43,624 bases of DNA from JAEZRQ01 sp049294415. Its GTDB lineage: Bacteria > Patescibacteriota > Patescibacteriia > Patescibacteriales > UBA12465. The notes under the pieces were generated by a model that did not search any database, had not been told where the DNA came from, and saw nothing but the letters and a program-made list of their open reading frames with translations. The position numbers and the translations under genes were made by a program. The stretch is from the NCBI GenBank assembly GCA_049294415.1, contig JBAQCS010000035.1:1-43624 (forward strand), written 5' to 3'. Below, piece by piece: positions 1 through 7,787 of this stretch; position 1 is the first letter of the stretch; every line of letters starts with the position of its first letter.

Positions 1-1332
1 AGGTTTAGCTGGTCTAGCACTGAAACTTTCTCTAGCATCAAAATTCTTATCAATTACTACACCTGGTTTATCACGACGAGGTGCTACTTCAGTATTTGTT
101 TTAGGACGACTAAAACGATCGTTACCACCTCTAAAATCACGGCGAGGAGCACGACTGCCACGATTAGAACGCTGTGAGTTAATAGTTCTTGGACCGCGTT
201 GTTCTAATTCTACAAATTTATTTAAAGGAATAGTCTGACTAATTAAAGCTTCGATATCACGAATATCACGAGCCTGATCTGGTGTGGCAAAAGAAATAGC
301 TTTACCAGTTTTTCCAGCTCTAGCTGTTCTACCAATACGGTGAACATAATCAGATAATTTATCAGGTAGGTGATAATTAACTACTAACTCAATACCGGAA
401 ACATCAAGCCCACGAGCGGCAATATCAGTTGCTACTAAAATTCTGGAATGACCAGTTTTAAAATTAGATAATGATCTGCGACGCTGGCTTAATGATAAGT
501 TAGAATGAATTTCTTCAGCCTTATGACCTAAGCCATTTAAATGTTCTACTAAACCTTTAACACCATATTTAGTACGAACAAAAATTAAAACTTGTCCTTT
601 ATAATCTTCTAAAATTTTAAGTAGGTGCTTAACTCTATCATCCTTATGCATGATGTAGATTTCTTGATCAACTTTTTCAGCAGTTGTTCCAGGAGGTGCA
701 GCTTCAATACTAACTGGTAATTTCATATGCTTAGCAGCTAATTTCACAATAGCGGTAGGCATAGTAGCTGAAAACAACATGGTTTGGTGATCGTGCTTGA
801 TATAAGATAAAATTTCCTCAACTTGAGGAGCAAAGCCCATGTCTAACATCATATCAGCTTCATCTAAAACTAAAACATTGATATCGTTTAAATTTAAAAA
901 TTTACGTTTAATATAATCAGTTAAACGACCAGGGGTAGCAATAATAACGTGAGGATTTTTACGAAGCGCAAATAATTGTCTTTCCATGGCTTCGCCGCCA
1001 ATAAACGAGGCGGTCTTAAGACCTAGACTAGTACCTAATTTTTTAAAACTATCTTCTACTTGTAAGGCTAATTCACGAGTTGGAAGTAATACTAAACCAC
1101 GTCCGCCCATAACGCCGATACGTTGCATCAACGGGATGCCAAAAGCGAAGGTTTTACCTGTACCAGTTTGAGCAACACCAATCACGTCCTGACCTGTTAG
1201 TCCGACGGGAATAGTTTTAGCTTGGATAGGAGTTGGCTCTAAAAAGCCCATTTTCTTAATTTGCTCTAAAATTGTGTCTTTGATGCCTAGGTCGTCAAAA
1301 CCTGAGGCAACACTTGGTTTGTTGTCTGTCAT
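1..1332 (-). CDS. DEAD-box ATP-dependent RNA helicase (3' end beyond window)
   Basis: ATP-driven RNA unwinding enzyme of the RhlE/CsdA type, probably acting in ribosome assembly or RNA turnover. Reading the minus strand from the ATG at 1332 gives 444 codons with no stop, so the C-terminus lies outside the window. Visible motifs are the Q motif around residues 33-38 (PTPIQA), Walker A AQTGTGKT (54-61), PTREL, TPGR, DEAD (157-160), SAT (188-190) and, in the second RecA domain, ARGLD and HRIGRTARAGKTG. The tail is basic and rich in Arg/Gly/Ser, typical of RNA-binding extensions. No Shine-Dalgarno precedes the ATG, but a consensus-like promoter and a leader hairpin lie upstream. The family is certain; the exact orthologue is not. 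Confidence 0.95.
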   Translation of the reverse strand, partial: MTDNKPSVASGFDDLGIKDTILEQIKKMGFLEPTPIQAKTIPVGLTGQDVIGVAQTGTGKTFAFGIPLMQRIGVMGGRGLVLLPTRELALQVEDSFKKLGTSLGLKTASFIGGEAMERQLFALRKNPHVIIATPGRLTDYIKRKFLNLNDINVLVLDEADMMLDMGFAPQVEEILSYIKHDHQTMLFSATMPTAIVKLAAKHMKLPVSIEAAPPGTTAEKVDQEIYIMHKDDRVKHLLKILEDYKGQVLIFVRTKYGVKGLVEHLNGLGHKAEEIHSNLSLSQRRRSLSNFKTGHSRILVATDIAARGLDVSGIELVVNYHLPDKLSDYVHRIGRTARAGKTGKAISFATPDQARDIRDIEALISQTIPLNKFVELEQRGPRTINSQRSNRGSRAPRRDFRGGNDRFSRPKTNTEVAPRRDKPGVVIDKNFDARESFSARPAKP

Positions 1333-1343
1333 AATAAAATAAT

Positions 1344-1366
1344 AAGTGACCCGAGGCAGGCCACTT
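1344..1366 (-). promoter_or_regulatory. Hairpin in 5' leader of the helicase gene
   Basis: Arms AAGTG/CACTT extended by GCC/GGGT-type pairs form a roughly 9-bp stem with a 5-nt loop, ending about 11 nt before the helicase ATG. No U tract follows it on the minus strand, so it does not look like a terminator. It may influence translation of the helicase mRNA; that role is inference. Confidence 0.4.
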
Positions 1367-1399
1367 AAATGACAAGATTCGAAGTCTAATAATAGTTGA

Positions 1400-1428
1400 A
1401 CTTTAGCACAAAAAATAAAAGAAGTCAA
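1400..1428 (-). promoter_or_regulatory. Promoter of the DEAD-box helicase
   Basis: On the minus strand TTGACT (1423-1428) is followed by a 17-bp spacer and TAAAGT (1400-1405), close to the sigma-70 consensus. Transcription would start near 1393, giving a leader of about 60 nt that contains the hairpin at 1344-1366. Confidence 0.65.
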
Positions 1429-1522
1429 CCCCTAAATTCCTTGACTTAAACTAAATTATATTGTAAGACTATGGTATCAAAATGGAACTTTAAAAATAAT
1501 ATAAACCCTAAAACTTCTCACA

Positions 1523-2761
1523 ATGAATGGAAAAGTAGCTTCTGACATTTTTCGGTTATTTGATATGAGTACCAAAACCGAAGACCAAATCATGACTATC
1601 ATGAGAAAATCTAATTATAACAAGGAGAGTTGCGTCCTCGGTATCGCTCTGCTTAAATCTGAAGGAAATATCTTTCATGTTATGAAAAGATCTTTCTATG
1701 ACGAAGCTGTTTGTGCAGCTGGGCTCAAAACCTTAAAAATTGAAGAAAAAACAGAAAACCAAATTCTGTCTATCATCGATAGAGTTAAAAATGACGATAA
1801 TCAAAACGTCATTAGAAATTTATGTATTCCCTATTTTCAGTTAGAAATCAAAAAAGAATATCAGATTTTAAATCTACTGAAAAAAACTAACTACGAATAT
1901 TATATTCGTAATGCCTGTTTAATAGCCCTCCACCCGGAAACAAAAACCGACGAAGAACTAATGGCCCTGATGGAAATTACTGATTTTAAAGAAGATGTAA
2001 TTTTTGACTGTATTAAACACCTTAAGATTGAAGAAAATATCTTAAGCGTTACGGAAAGACCGGAAACAGCTAATTATGTTTGCAGTGCTGGTGTGCCTAA
2101 TCTTAAATTCGAAGGTAAAACAGATGATCAAATTATGGAAGTCATTAAAAGAACTAAGTATTCTTCAGAGGCCTCAATTGCCGGAATTATTTTTCTAAAA
2201 GAAGAAGACAATATTCTGGAAGTTATGAAAAATGATGACTACTATACTAGAATTTGTGAAATTGGCCTACCATTATTAAAACTGGAAGAAAAATCAGACG
2301 GCGAAATCATAAATATCATGAAAAAAGCTGAATACAATTATCACGTCTGCTTAGATTGCTTGAAACTCCTTAAAGTGTCGGCAATGGATCCGTCGGTAAT
2401 CTTAGGATTAATGGAGAGAACCGACTACAATCCTTTTGTCTGCATGAAAACCATTACTTTCTTGAAGTCTAAAAAAGATGTTTTAAAAGTTCTGGAGAAA
2501 GCTAATTATGACAAAGGTGTTTGTATCGCTAGTTTGAGGTTTCTGACTGAATCAGAAACTTTAGATATCATGGTTAAAGTTAACCATGACACAGATGTCT
2601 GTCAGGATGGTATAGCTAAACTTACTATTGAAAGTAACATCTTTGATGTCATGGAAAAAACTAACTATGAATACAAAGTTTGTGAGGCTGGAGTTAAAGC
2701 CTTAGAAAAAGCTAAAATCAGAATTCAACAAAAAATCCAAAAAAGAGGACAATCATTTTAA
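1523..2761 (+). CDS. Tandem-repeat alpha-solenoid-like protein with conserved cysteines
   Basis: Function not recognised. The 412 residues consist almost entirely of about 13 degenerate repeats of 26-32 residues. The core looks like (N/D)I-L-x-V-M-x-K-(T/A)-(N/D)-Y-x3-V-C-x-A-G-(L/I)-x-x-L-K. Spacers vary between a short type (EE/EG followed by N) and a longer type ending EEKTD-DQ. A Cys follows the hydrophobic V/I in most repeats, for example VCAAG, ICEIG, VCLDC, VCEAG. The pattern resembles HEAT or leucine-rich-variant repeats, which suggests a helical solenoid used for binding partners. There is no signal peptide or membrane segment, so it is probably cytosolic. The C-terminus is basic (KIRIQQKIQKRG). 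The ATG at 1523 lacks a Shine-Dalgarno; an in-frame ATG at 1565 is an alternative. A U-tract terminator follows directly. Confidence 0.85.
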   Translation: MNGKVASDIFRLFDMSTKTEDQIMTIMRKSNYNKESCVLGIALLKSEGNIFHVMKRSFYDEAVCAAGLKTLKIEEKTENQILSIIDRVKNDDNQNVIRNLCIPYFQLEIKKEYQILNLLKKTNYEYYIRNACLIALHPETKTDEELMALMEITDFKEDVIFDCIKHLKIEENILSVTERPETANYVCSAGVPNLKFEGKTDDQIMEVIKRTKYSSEASIAGIIFLKEEDNILEVMKNDDYYTRICEIGLPLLKLEEKSDGEIINIMKKAEYNYHVCLDCLKLLKVSAMDPSVILGLMERTDYNPFVCMKTITFLKSKKDVLKVLEKANYDKGVCIASLRFLTESETLDIMVKVNHDTDVCQDGIAKLTIESNIFDVMEKTNYEYKVCEAGVKALEKAKIRIQQKIQKRGQSF

Positions 2762-2770
2762 AAACAGCCT

Positions 2771-2811
2771 AAAAAGCCTCGGTTCACTTAACGTGAAACT
2801 GGGGCTTTTTT
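2771..2811 (+). terminator. Rho-independent terminator after the repeat protein
   Basis: AAGCC..GGTTCAC and GTGAAAC..GGGCTT form a long imperfect stem with G-U pairs around loop TTAAC, followed by a T run. It starts about 10 nt after the stop codon. Confidence 0.8.
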
Positions 2812-2829
2812 ATTTTCTAAAACCAGGGA

Positions 2830-2858
2830 TTGCCAAGCTTAATATCAATTGCTATGAT
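2830..2858 (+). promoter_or_regulatory. Promoter of the adenylate kinase gene
   Basis: TTGCCA (2830-2835), a 17-bp spacer and TATGAT (2853-2858) predict a start near 2865, about 22 nt before the ATG at 2887. The element occupies the region of an upstream in-frame TTG, which argues against that TTG as the translation start. Confidence 0.65.
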
Positions 2859-2886
2859 ATATTTTTCTAATAATTATCAAATAACT

Positions 2887-3456
2887 ATGGGTAAAATTAT
2901 TATCATGTACGGTTTACCAGCCGCTGGCAAAACCACTCAAGCTCGTCTAATCGCTGAAAAATACGGTTTATACCACTTTGCTATGGGCGAAAAACTTCGT
3001 GAGCAAATCGCTTCTGGCTCTGAGCTTGGTCAAAAAATTAAAAGCACAGTTGATTCTGGATTACTTGTTTCCGATGAACTGATTTTAGAAGTTCTACGTG
3101 ATGTTAAAAATCAAGCAGTAGAAACTGGGATTGTGTTTGACGGCTTCCCTCGCATTATTGATCAAGCTATTTTACTAGATCAAATGTTAGAAGAGGTTGG
3201 TTTAGAAGTTAATGCTATGTGTTTACTTAAAGTAAGTAGTGAAGAAGTTGAACGTCGCATTAACGATAGAATCGCCGTAGAAAATCGTGGTGACGATAAA
3301 GATAAGAGTGTGGTTGAAAATCGTATGAATGTTTTCTTAAAAGAATCTATTCCCTTGTCTGCTCATTATCAAGCTAAAGGAAAATTTCATGAACTAGACG
3401 GCGAAGAACCAATTGAAACAATCTTTGCCAAACTTGTAGCCATAATTGAAAAATAA
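2887..3456 (+). CDS. adk: Adenylate kinase (short-lid nucleoside monophosphate kinase)
   Basis: Cytosolic kinase that interconverts AMP + ATP and 2 ADP. From the ATG at 2887 it is 189 residues: P-loop GLPAAGKTT near residues 8-16, an AMP-binding region with MGEKLRE in place of the common GD(L/M)LR, the DGFPR motif in the middle, and an R-x-x-x-R lid start (RINDRI). The lid lacks a Cys4 zinc site and is short. The P-loop departs from the usual GxPGAGKGT by having AA and TT, so this may be a divergent or second adenylate kinase, or a related NMP kinase. An in-frame TTG at 2830 would add 19 residues but overlaps the promoter and adds no conserved sequence. A terminator follows. Confidence 0.85.
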   Translation: MGKIIIMYGLPAAGKTTQARLIAEKYGLYHFAMGEKLREQIASGSELGQKIKSTVDSGLLVSDELILEVLRDVKNQAVETGIVFDGFPRIIDQAILLDQMLEEVGLEVNAMCLLKVSSEEVERRINDRIAVENRGDDKDKSVVENRMNVFLKESIPLSAHYQAKGKFHELDGEEPIETIFAKLVAIIEK

Positions 3457-3474
3457 AAACTCCGATATATATCA

Positions 3475-3510
3475 AAAAGCCTCAACTTTACGCTGAGGCT
3501 TTTTATATTT
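3475..3510. terminator. Bidirectional terminator between adk and the GNAT gene
   Basis: Perfect arms AAAAGCCTCA (3475-3484) and TGAGGCTTTT (3494-3503) around a 9-nt loop, with T-rich sequence on both strands. It ends the convergent genes at 3456 (plus) and 3513 (minus). Confidence 0.85.
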
Positions 3511-3512
3511 TT

Positions 3513-4073
3513 TTATTGTTCATACAGCATACCTTTACACAGGCAATACTCGCGCTTGGCTTTCTGCAAATACTTATAATTTACACAGCTAACGCACCCT
3601 TTCCAGAACTTATCATCTTTGGTCAACTGATTAAAAGGAACGGCCTTGTAACCTAAATCCAAATTAATTTTCATAACGGGGATACTCGTAGTAATACCGA
3701 ATATTTTTGCACCCGGAAACATTTTACGTGACAGATTAAAAATTTTTCTTTTAATCTTTCTGGCTAGCCCAAACTTCCGATAATCAGGATGCACTATTAA
3801 GCCGGAATTAACCACGAAACTTTTATCCTCCCAAGATTCGATATAACAAGACCCAATTAACTTACTGTTATTCTCAAGAGCTATTACTACTTTTCCCTCT
3901 GACATTTTGGAAATGATATAAGCCGGCTGGCGCTTGGCAATACCAGTGCCACGATCCTTAGCTGAAGCCTCTATCAAATCACAAATTTCTTCAGCATATT
4001 TATAATGCTTTTTGCCAGCCACGACAATTTTGATGTTGGCCGGCATTTTTGGGACAACGTTTTCCTTTTCCAT
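3513..4073 (-). CDS. GNAT-family N-acetyltransferase with C-terminal Cys cluster
   Basis: Acetyl-CoA-dependent acetyltransferase; substrate unknown. The GNAT core is visible as VIALENNSKLIGSCYIE (strands 2-3), then GLIVHPDYRKFGLARKIKR near residues 93-110, where the pyrophosphate-binding loop usually reads Q/RxxGxG/A. After a GYKAVPF strand, the last 40 residues carry WKGCVSC and YCLCKGMLY, four Cys arranged C-x2-C..C-x-C, which could bind a metal. From memory, a similar WKGC.SC tail occurs in GNAT proteins near arginine-biosynthesis genes in Bacteroidetes; this would need a database search. The gene has its own promoter (4111-4140) and looks less AT-rich than its neighbours. There is no Shine-Dalgarno. 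Confidence 0.8.
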   Translation of the reverse strand: MEKENVVPKMPANIKIVVAGKKHYKYAEEICDLIEASAKDRGTGIAKRQPAYIISKMSEGKVVIALENNSKLIGSCYIESWEDKSFVVNSGLIVHPDYRKFGLARKIKRKIFNLSRKMFPGAKIFGITTSIPVMKINLDLGYKAVPFNQLTKDDKFWKGCVSCVNYKYLQKAKREYCLCKGMLYEQ

Positions 4074-4110
4074 GATATATAATTTTTAGATTGTAAATGA
4101 TCGACCAAAA

Positions 4111-4140
4111 AATATACCATTAAGCATGAGTTTTTGTCAA
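4111..4140 (-). promoter_or_regulatory. Promoter of the GNAT gene
   Basis: On the minus strand TTGACA (4135-4140), an 18-bp spacer and TATATT (4111-4116). The expected start is near 4104, giving a leader of about 30 nt. Confidence 0.75.
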
Positions 4141-4143
4141 TTT

Positions 4144-4171
4144 AAAAACTCGACCATTAGCCGAGTTTTTT
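4144..4171 (-). terminator. Terminator after the YhiN-type flavoprotein
   Basis: Perfect 9-bp arms AAAAACTCG (4144-4152) and CGAGTTTTT (4162-4170) around a 9-nt loop, just downstream of the minus-strand stop at 4176 and directly before the GNAT promoter. Confidence 0.75.
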
Positions 4172-4175
4172 TATC

Positions 4176-5405
4176 TTAAGAAGCTGCCCCTTCACCAGCC
4201 ACATGGCCAGTGCTCCAACAGATTTGTAGATTATAACCACCGCTAGGTCCATCTAAATCTAAAACTTCACCAGCTAAGAATAAATTAGGAATTATTTTAG
4301 ACTGCATATTCTTAGGATTAACCTCATTTAGTGCAATCCCGCCACGAGTTATCATAGCTTTATCAAAGCCGCCAATCGATTGTACTTTTAAAGTTAAGTA
4401 TTTCAAAAAGTTAACTAATAGTAAGCGCTCTTCCCTAGTTATCACGCTAGCTGTTTTATTATGATCAATATTTAAAATCTCTCCCAGGCTAAATTGCAAT
4501 TTAGGTGGAACTAAATCAGCTAAAACATTTTTAAATAATTTAGTGCCCTGTCTAGAAAAAGTATAACGTAAATGTTCATCTAAATCTTCTTTAGAATAAC
4601 TTGGCAAGAAATCTATTTTTAAAGTAAGTTTTTCAGTACCAACAATAAATCTACTTAAATCTATAGCGGCCGGACCACTCACGCCAGTACTAGTAAAAAT
4701 AATATCGCCAGTAGTAGTGGCTATTTTTTTACCATCATCAAATAACTCTAAATTTATATCACTTAAACTTAGGCCTTCTATCTTTTTAACTAATTTATCC
4801 TTCACAATAATAGGAGCTAAAGATGGTTGTGGGGTGATAATAGTATGACCTAATTGCTTCAACCATAAATAAGCATCGCCAGTTGAGCCAGTGTTAGGAT
4901 ATGATCTGCCGCCAGTCGCTACTATATAATTATCAGCCTCAATTGTTTCTCCGTTATTTAGGGCGATACCAGTAATTAAACCTTCGGAACTAATTAGATG
5001 ATTAACTGTTACTTCAGTTATTATTTTGCCTCCTGTACTTTTTACCTTATCTATTAAAGCATTTAAAACTTCGCTCGCTCTATCGCTAATTGGAAATATT
5101 TGATTAGCTTTTTCTAATTTGGTACCCACGCCTTGATTATTAAAAAAATCAATTACTTCTGGAGCGCCAAATTTACTTAAAGCTGAAATTAAAAATTTAC
5201 CATTGTCACCAAACTTGGCTGCCATTTCTTTAGGGTCAGAAATATCGTTAGTAATATTACAACGACCACCACCCGTAGTTAGTAGTTTAAGTCCCGGTCT
5301 TTTATTTTTTTCGATTAAGCTGACTTTAGCCCCTAACTCACCCGCGGCAATGGCGGCCATAAGTCCAGCTGGTCCAGCGCCAATAATGGCAATATCGTAT
5401 TTCAT
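4176..5405 (-). CDS. YhiN/HI0933-type NAD(P)/FAD-dependent flavoprotein
   Basis: Predicted FAD-dependent oxidoreductase of the HI0933/BaiN-like family; the physiological substrate is unknown. The N-terminus has the Rossmann dinucleotide fingerprint IIGAGPAGLMAA (residues 7-18) and the family motif TTGGGRCNITND (about 44-55). Further on are VATGGRSYPNTGSTGD (second GG motif) and the C-terminal FAD site FLAGEVLDLDGPSGGYNLQ. The length of 409 residues is normal for the family. On the minus strand a TATACT box (5412-5417) lies only 6 nt before the ATG, so the mRNA may be leaderless, though no good -35 is visible. It sits alone between two terminators. Confidence 0.92.
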   Translation of the reverse strand: MKYDIAIIGAGPAGLMAAIAAGELGAKVSLIEKNKRPGLKLLTTGGGRCNITNDISDPKEMAAKFGDNGKFLISALSKFGAPEVIDFFNNQGVGTKLEKANQIFPISDRASEVLNALIDKVKSTGGKIITEVTVNHLISSEGLITGIALNNGETIEADNYIVATGGRSYPNTGSTGDAYLWLKQLGHTIITPQPSLAPIIVKDKLVKKIEGLSLSDINLELFDDGKKIATTTGDIIFTSTGVSGPAAIDLSRFIVGTEKLTLKIDFLPSYSKEDLDEHLRYTFSRQGTKLFKNVLADLVPPKLQFSLGEILNIDHNKTASVITREERLLLVNFLKYLTLKVQSIGGFDKAMITRGGIALNEVNPKNMQSKIIPNLFLAGEVLDLDGPSGGYNLQICWSTGHVAGEGAAS

Positions 5406-5411
5406 TTATTT

Positions 5412-5417
5412 AGTATA
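5412..5417 (-). promoter_or_regulatory. Possible -10 box of a leaderless flavoprotein transcript
   Basis: TATACT on the minus strand, 6 nt upstream of the ATG at 5405. No convincing -35 is present at 16-18 bp, so support comes mainly from the same spacing at greA and at 42293. Confidence 0.35.
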
Positions 5418-5423
5418 TAACAA

Positions 5424-5448
5424 AACCCCGCTTTAGAGTAGCGGGGTT
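5424..5448 (-). terminator. Terminator of the pfl operon
   Basis: Arms AACCCCGC (5424-5431) and GCGGGGTT (5441-5448) around a 9-nt loop, followed on the minus strand by TTTTG. It lies 9 nt after the pflB stop. Confidence 0.8.
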
Positions 5449-5456
5449 AAATTATC

Positions 5457-7736
5457 TTAGATTGATTCAAAGAAGGTTCTAGCTATTACTTCTTGTTGTT
5501 GTTGTCTCGACAACTTGATAAAGTGCACAGCGTAACCAGAGACACGAATAGTTAATTGTGGATATTTTTCAGGATGTTCCATGGCGTCTTGTAAGGTTTC
5601 TCGATTAAAAACATTAACGTTTAAATGATGAGCACCTTTACCAAAATAACCAGCTAACAGTGAAATTAAATTCTTTACTTGCTCATCTAAATCAGCTCCT
5701 AGGGTAGCTGGGGTGATACTAAAAGTATTAGAAATACCATCTCTAGCATTTTCATAATCCAATTTAGCTACTGAATTTAAAGAAGCAATTGCACCATGAG
5801 TATCACGTCCATGCATTGGGTTAGCACCAGGAGCAAAAGGAGCGCCAGCTAAACGTCCATCAGGAGTAGCACCAGTTTTCTTACCGTAAACTACGTTAGA
5901 AGTAATAGTCAAAATAGATAAAGTTGGTTTAGCGCCACGATAGATGTGGCGTTTAGAAAGTTCGGCATTAAAATCATTAACTAATTTAACGGCGATATCA
6001 TCAACCTTTTTATCGTTATTACCATACTTAGGGTAATCACCATTTATCTCGAAAGAAGTCGTTACTCCTTGTTCATTTCTGATCGGCACTACCTTAGCAT
6101 ATTTAATAGCTGATAAAGAATCAGCCGCAACAGATAGTCCCGCTAAACCAAAAGCGATTAATCTGTCAGCATTGCTATCAACTAAGGACATCTGAGCCTT
6201 CTCATAATAATACTTGTCATGCATGTAGTGAATTACATTCATGGTCTTAACATATTCTTTAGCTAGAAAAGAAATACTCTTTTTTAATCCTGCCATAACT
6301 TGCTTGTAATCCAAAACTTTACCAGCGAGTGGAGTAATACCGTCTAAAATTTTAGAGCCACTCATTTCATCCTTACCCTCATTAATAGCTAGTAGTAAAG
6401 CTTTAACTAAATTACATCTAGCTCCAAAATATTGCATTTGCTGGCCAATGCTTAATTTAGATACACAACAAGAAATACCGTAATCATCACTGCCAGTTAC
6501 TTCTCTCATTAAATCATCGTTTTCGTATTGGATAGAAGATGTTTTAATAGAAACTTCAGCACAGAATTTTTTAAAGTTATCTGGCAAATCTTTAGACCAC
6601 AAGACTGTTAAATTTGGTTCTGGTGAAGCACCGATGTTAAATAAGGTTTGCAAAAAGCGATAAGAAGTTTTAGTTACTTTACTAACACCATTTTCAAACA
6701 TACCGCCAATTGATTCTGTAAGCCATACAGGGTCACCAGCAAATAATTGATTGTATTCATCCGCACGCAAATGTCTAATTAATCTTAATTTAATGATAAA
6801 TTGATCAATTAACTCCTGAGCATCTTCCTCAGTAATTAAACCTTCAGATAAATCATGCTCTAAATAAATATCAAAGAAAGAACTGACATTACCTAAACTC
6901 ATGGCCGCTCCGTCCTGTTCTTTAAGAGCTGATAGGTAGGCAAAGTAAGTCCATTGAATGGCTTCCTGAGCATTTTTAGCAGGAGTGGAAATATCAAAGC
7001 CATAAGAAGCAGCCATTTCTTTCATGGCTTCTAAAGCTCTAATTTGTTCGCTAATTTCTTCACGTAATCTAATAGTGCTCTCGTCCATTTCCTCAGGATC
7101 AAGTTTAGCCTTATCATCCTTCTTTAATTCGATTATATAATCCACACCGTAAAGAGCTACGCGTCTATAATCACCAATAATACGTCCTCTAGCATAAGCG
7201 TCTGGCAAGCCTGTTAAAATACCAGTCTTACGAAGTAGGCGCATTCTATCAGTATAGCCATCAAAAACACCATCATTGTGAGTTTTGCGATATTTAGAAA
7301 AAGCTTCACTAACCTTCTCATCTAATTTAACACCATTTTCTTCGCAAGCTTTTTCAATCGATCGTAAACCACCAAAGGGTTTAATGGCTCTCTTTAATGG
7401 TTCATCAGTTTGCAAACCAACAATTACTTCAAGTGACTTATCAATGTAACCAGCCTTATGACTAGTAATACTAGAAACGGTTTTGGTATCAATTTTTAAG
7501 ACGCCACCATTTTTTATCTCTTGCTTTAATAATCTTTCACACTGCGCCCAAAGTTTTTGAGTTTTTCGAGATGGACCAAATAAGAAAGAAGCATCGCCGC
7601 TATAAGATTTAATATTCTTCAAAACAAAAGAACGCACATCAACTTTATTTAGATGAGCAAATTGTTTTTCGCCAATTTCTGAGCAAGCAACAACTTTTTT
7701 AGTTTTAACAGTAGTTTTTTTAACTATTTTTTTCAT
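5457..7736 (-). CDS. pflB: Formate C-acetyltransferase (pyruvate formate-lyase)
   Basis: Cytosolic glycyl-radical enzyme: pyruvate + CoA gives acetyl-CoA + formate. At 759 residues it matches full-length family members. The catalytic Cys pair is in GISCCVS (C423, C424) and the C-terminal radical loop is RVSGYAVHF with the radical Gly at residue 734. The N-terminus starts with an unusual Lys/Val/Thr-rich stretch of about 16 residues (MKKIVKKTTVKTKK) not typical of the family. It is the last gene of the operon pflA-focA-acd-pflB, 51 bp after the synthetase gene, with a weak hairpin in between and a terminator behind. The product is oxygen-sensitive once activated, so the organism probably ferments without oxygen. 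Confidence 0.97.
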   Translation of the reverse strand: MKKIVKKTTVKTKKVVACSEIGEKQFAHLNKVDVRSFVLKNIKSYSGDASFLFGPSRKTQKLWAQCERLLKQEIKNGGVLKIDTKTVSSITSHKAGYIDKSLEVIVGLQTDEPLKRAIKPFGGLRSIEKACEENGVKLDEKVSEAFSKYRKTHNDGVFDGYTDRMRLLRKTGILTGLPDAYARGRIIGDYRRVALYGVDYIIELKKDDKAKLDPEEMDESTIRLREEISEQIRALEAMKEMAASYGFDISTPAKNAQEAIQWTYFAYLSALKEQDGAAMSLGNVSSFFDIYLEHDLSEGLITEEDAQELIDQFIIKLRLIRHLRADEYNQLFAGDPVWLTESIGGMFENGVSKVTKTSYRFLQTLFNIGASPEPNLTVLWSKDLPDNFKKFCAEVSIKTSSIQYENDDLMREVTGSDDYGISCCVSKLSIGQQMQYFGARCNLVKALLLAINEGKDEMSGSKILDGITPLAGKVLDYKQVMAGLKKSISFLAKEYVKTMNVIHYMHDKYYYEKAQMSLVDSNADRLIAFGLAGLSVAADSLSAIKYAKVVPIRNEQGVTTSFEINGDYPKYGNNDKKVDDIAVKLVNDFNAELSKRHIYRGAKPTLSILTITSNVVYGKKTGATPDGRLAGAPFAPGANPMHGRDTHGAIASLNSVAKLDYENARDGISNTFSITPATLGADLDEQVKNLISLLAGYFGKGAHHLNVNVFNRETLQDAMEHPEKYPQLTIRVSGYAVHFIKLSRQQQQEVIARTFFESI

Positions 7737-7747
7737 ATTTTCACAAC

Positions 7748-7772
7748 AAAAAGGCGAACTAATTTAGCCGCC
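7748..7772 (-). terminator. Weak intercistronic hairpin between acd and pflB
   Basis: GGCG/CGCC arms with imperfect inner CTAA/TTAG pairing (7753-7772), followed on the minus strand by five T. It could partly attenuate transcription into pflB or act as an mRNA end or processing stem. Confidence 0.4.
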
Positions 7773-7787
7773 AATTTGAATTATTTA

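Noticed and set aside
1523..2761. CRISPR array or DNA-level tandem repeat in the repeat-protein gene
   Set aside because: The periodicity is at the protein level; the nucleotide repeats are too divergent and lie in an intact reading frame.
2830..2886. Upstream TTG start extending adenylate kinase by 19 residues
   Set aside because: The TTG is part of the -35 element, the added residues resemble nothing in the family, and the ATG at 2887 places the P-loop at the usual position.
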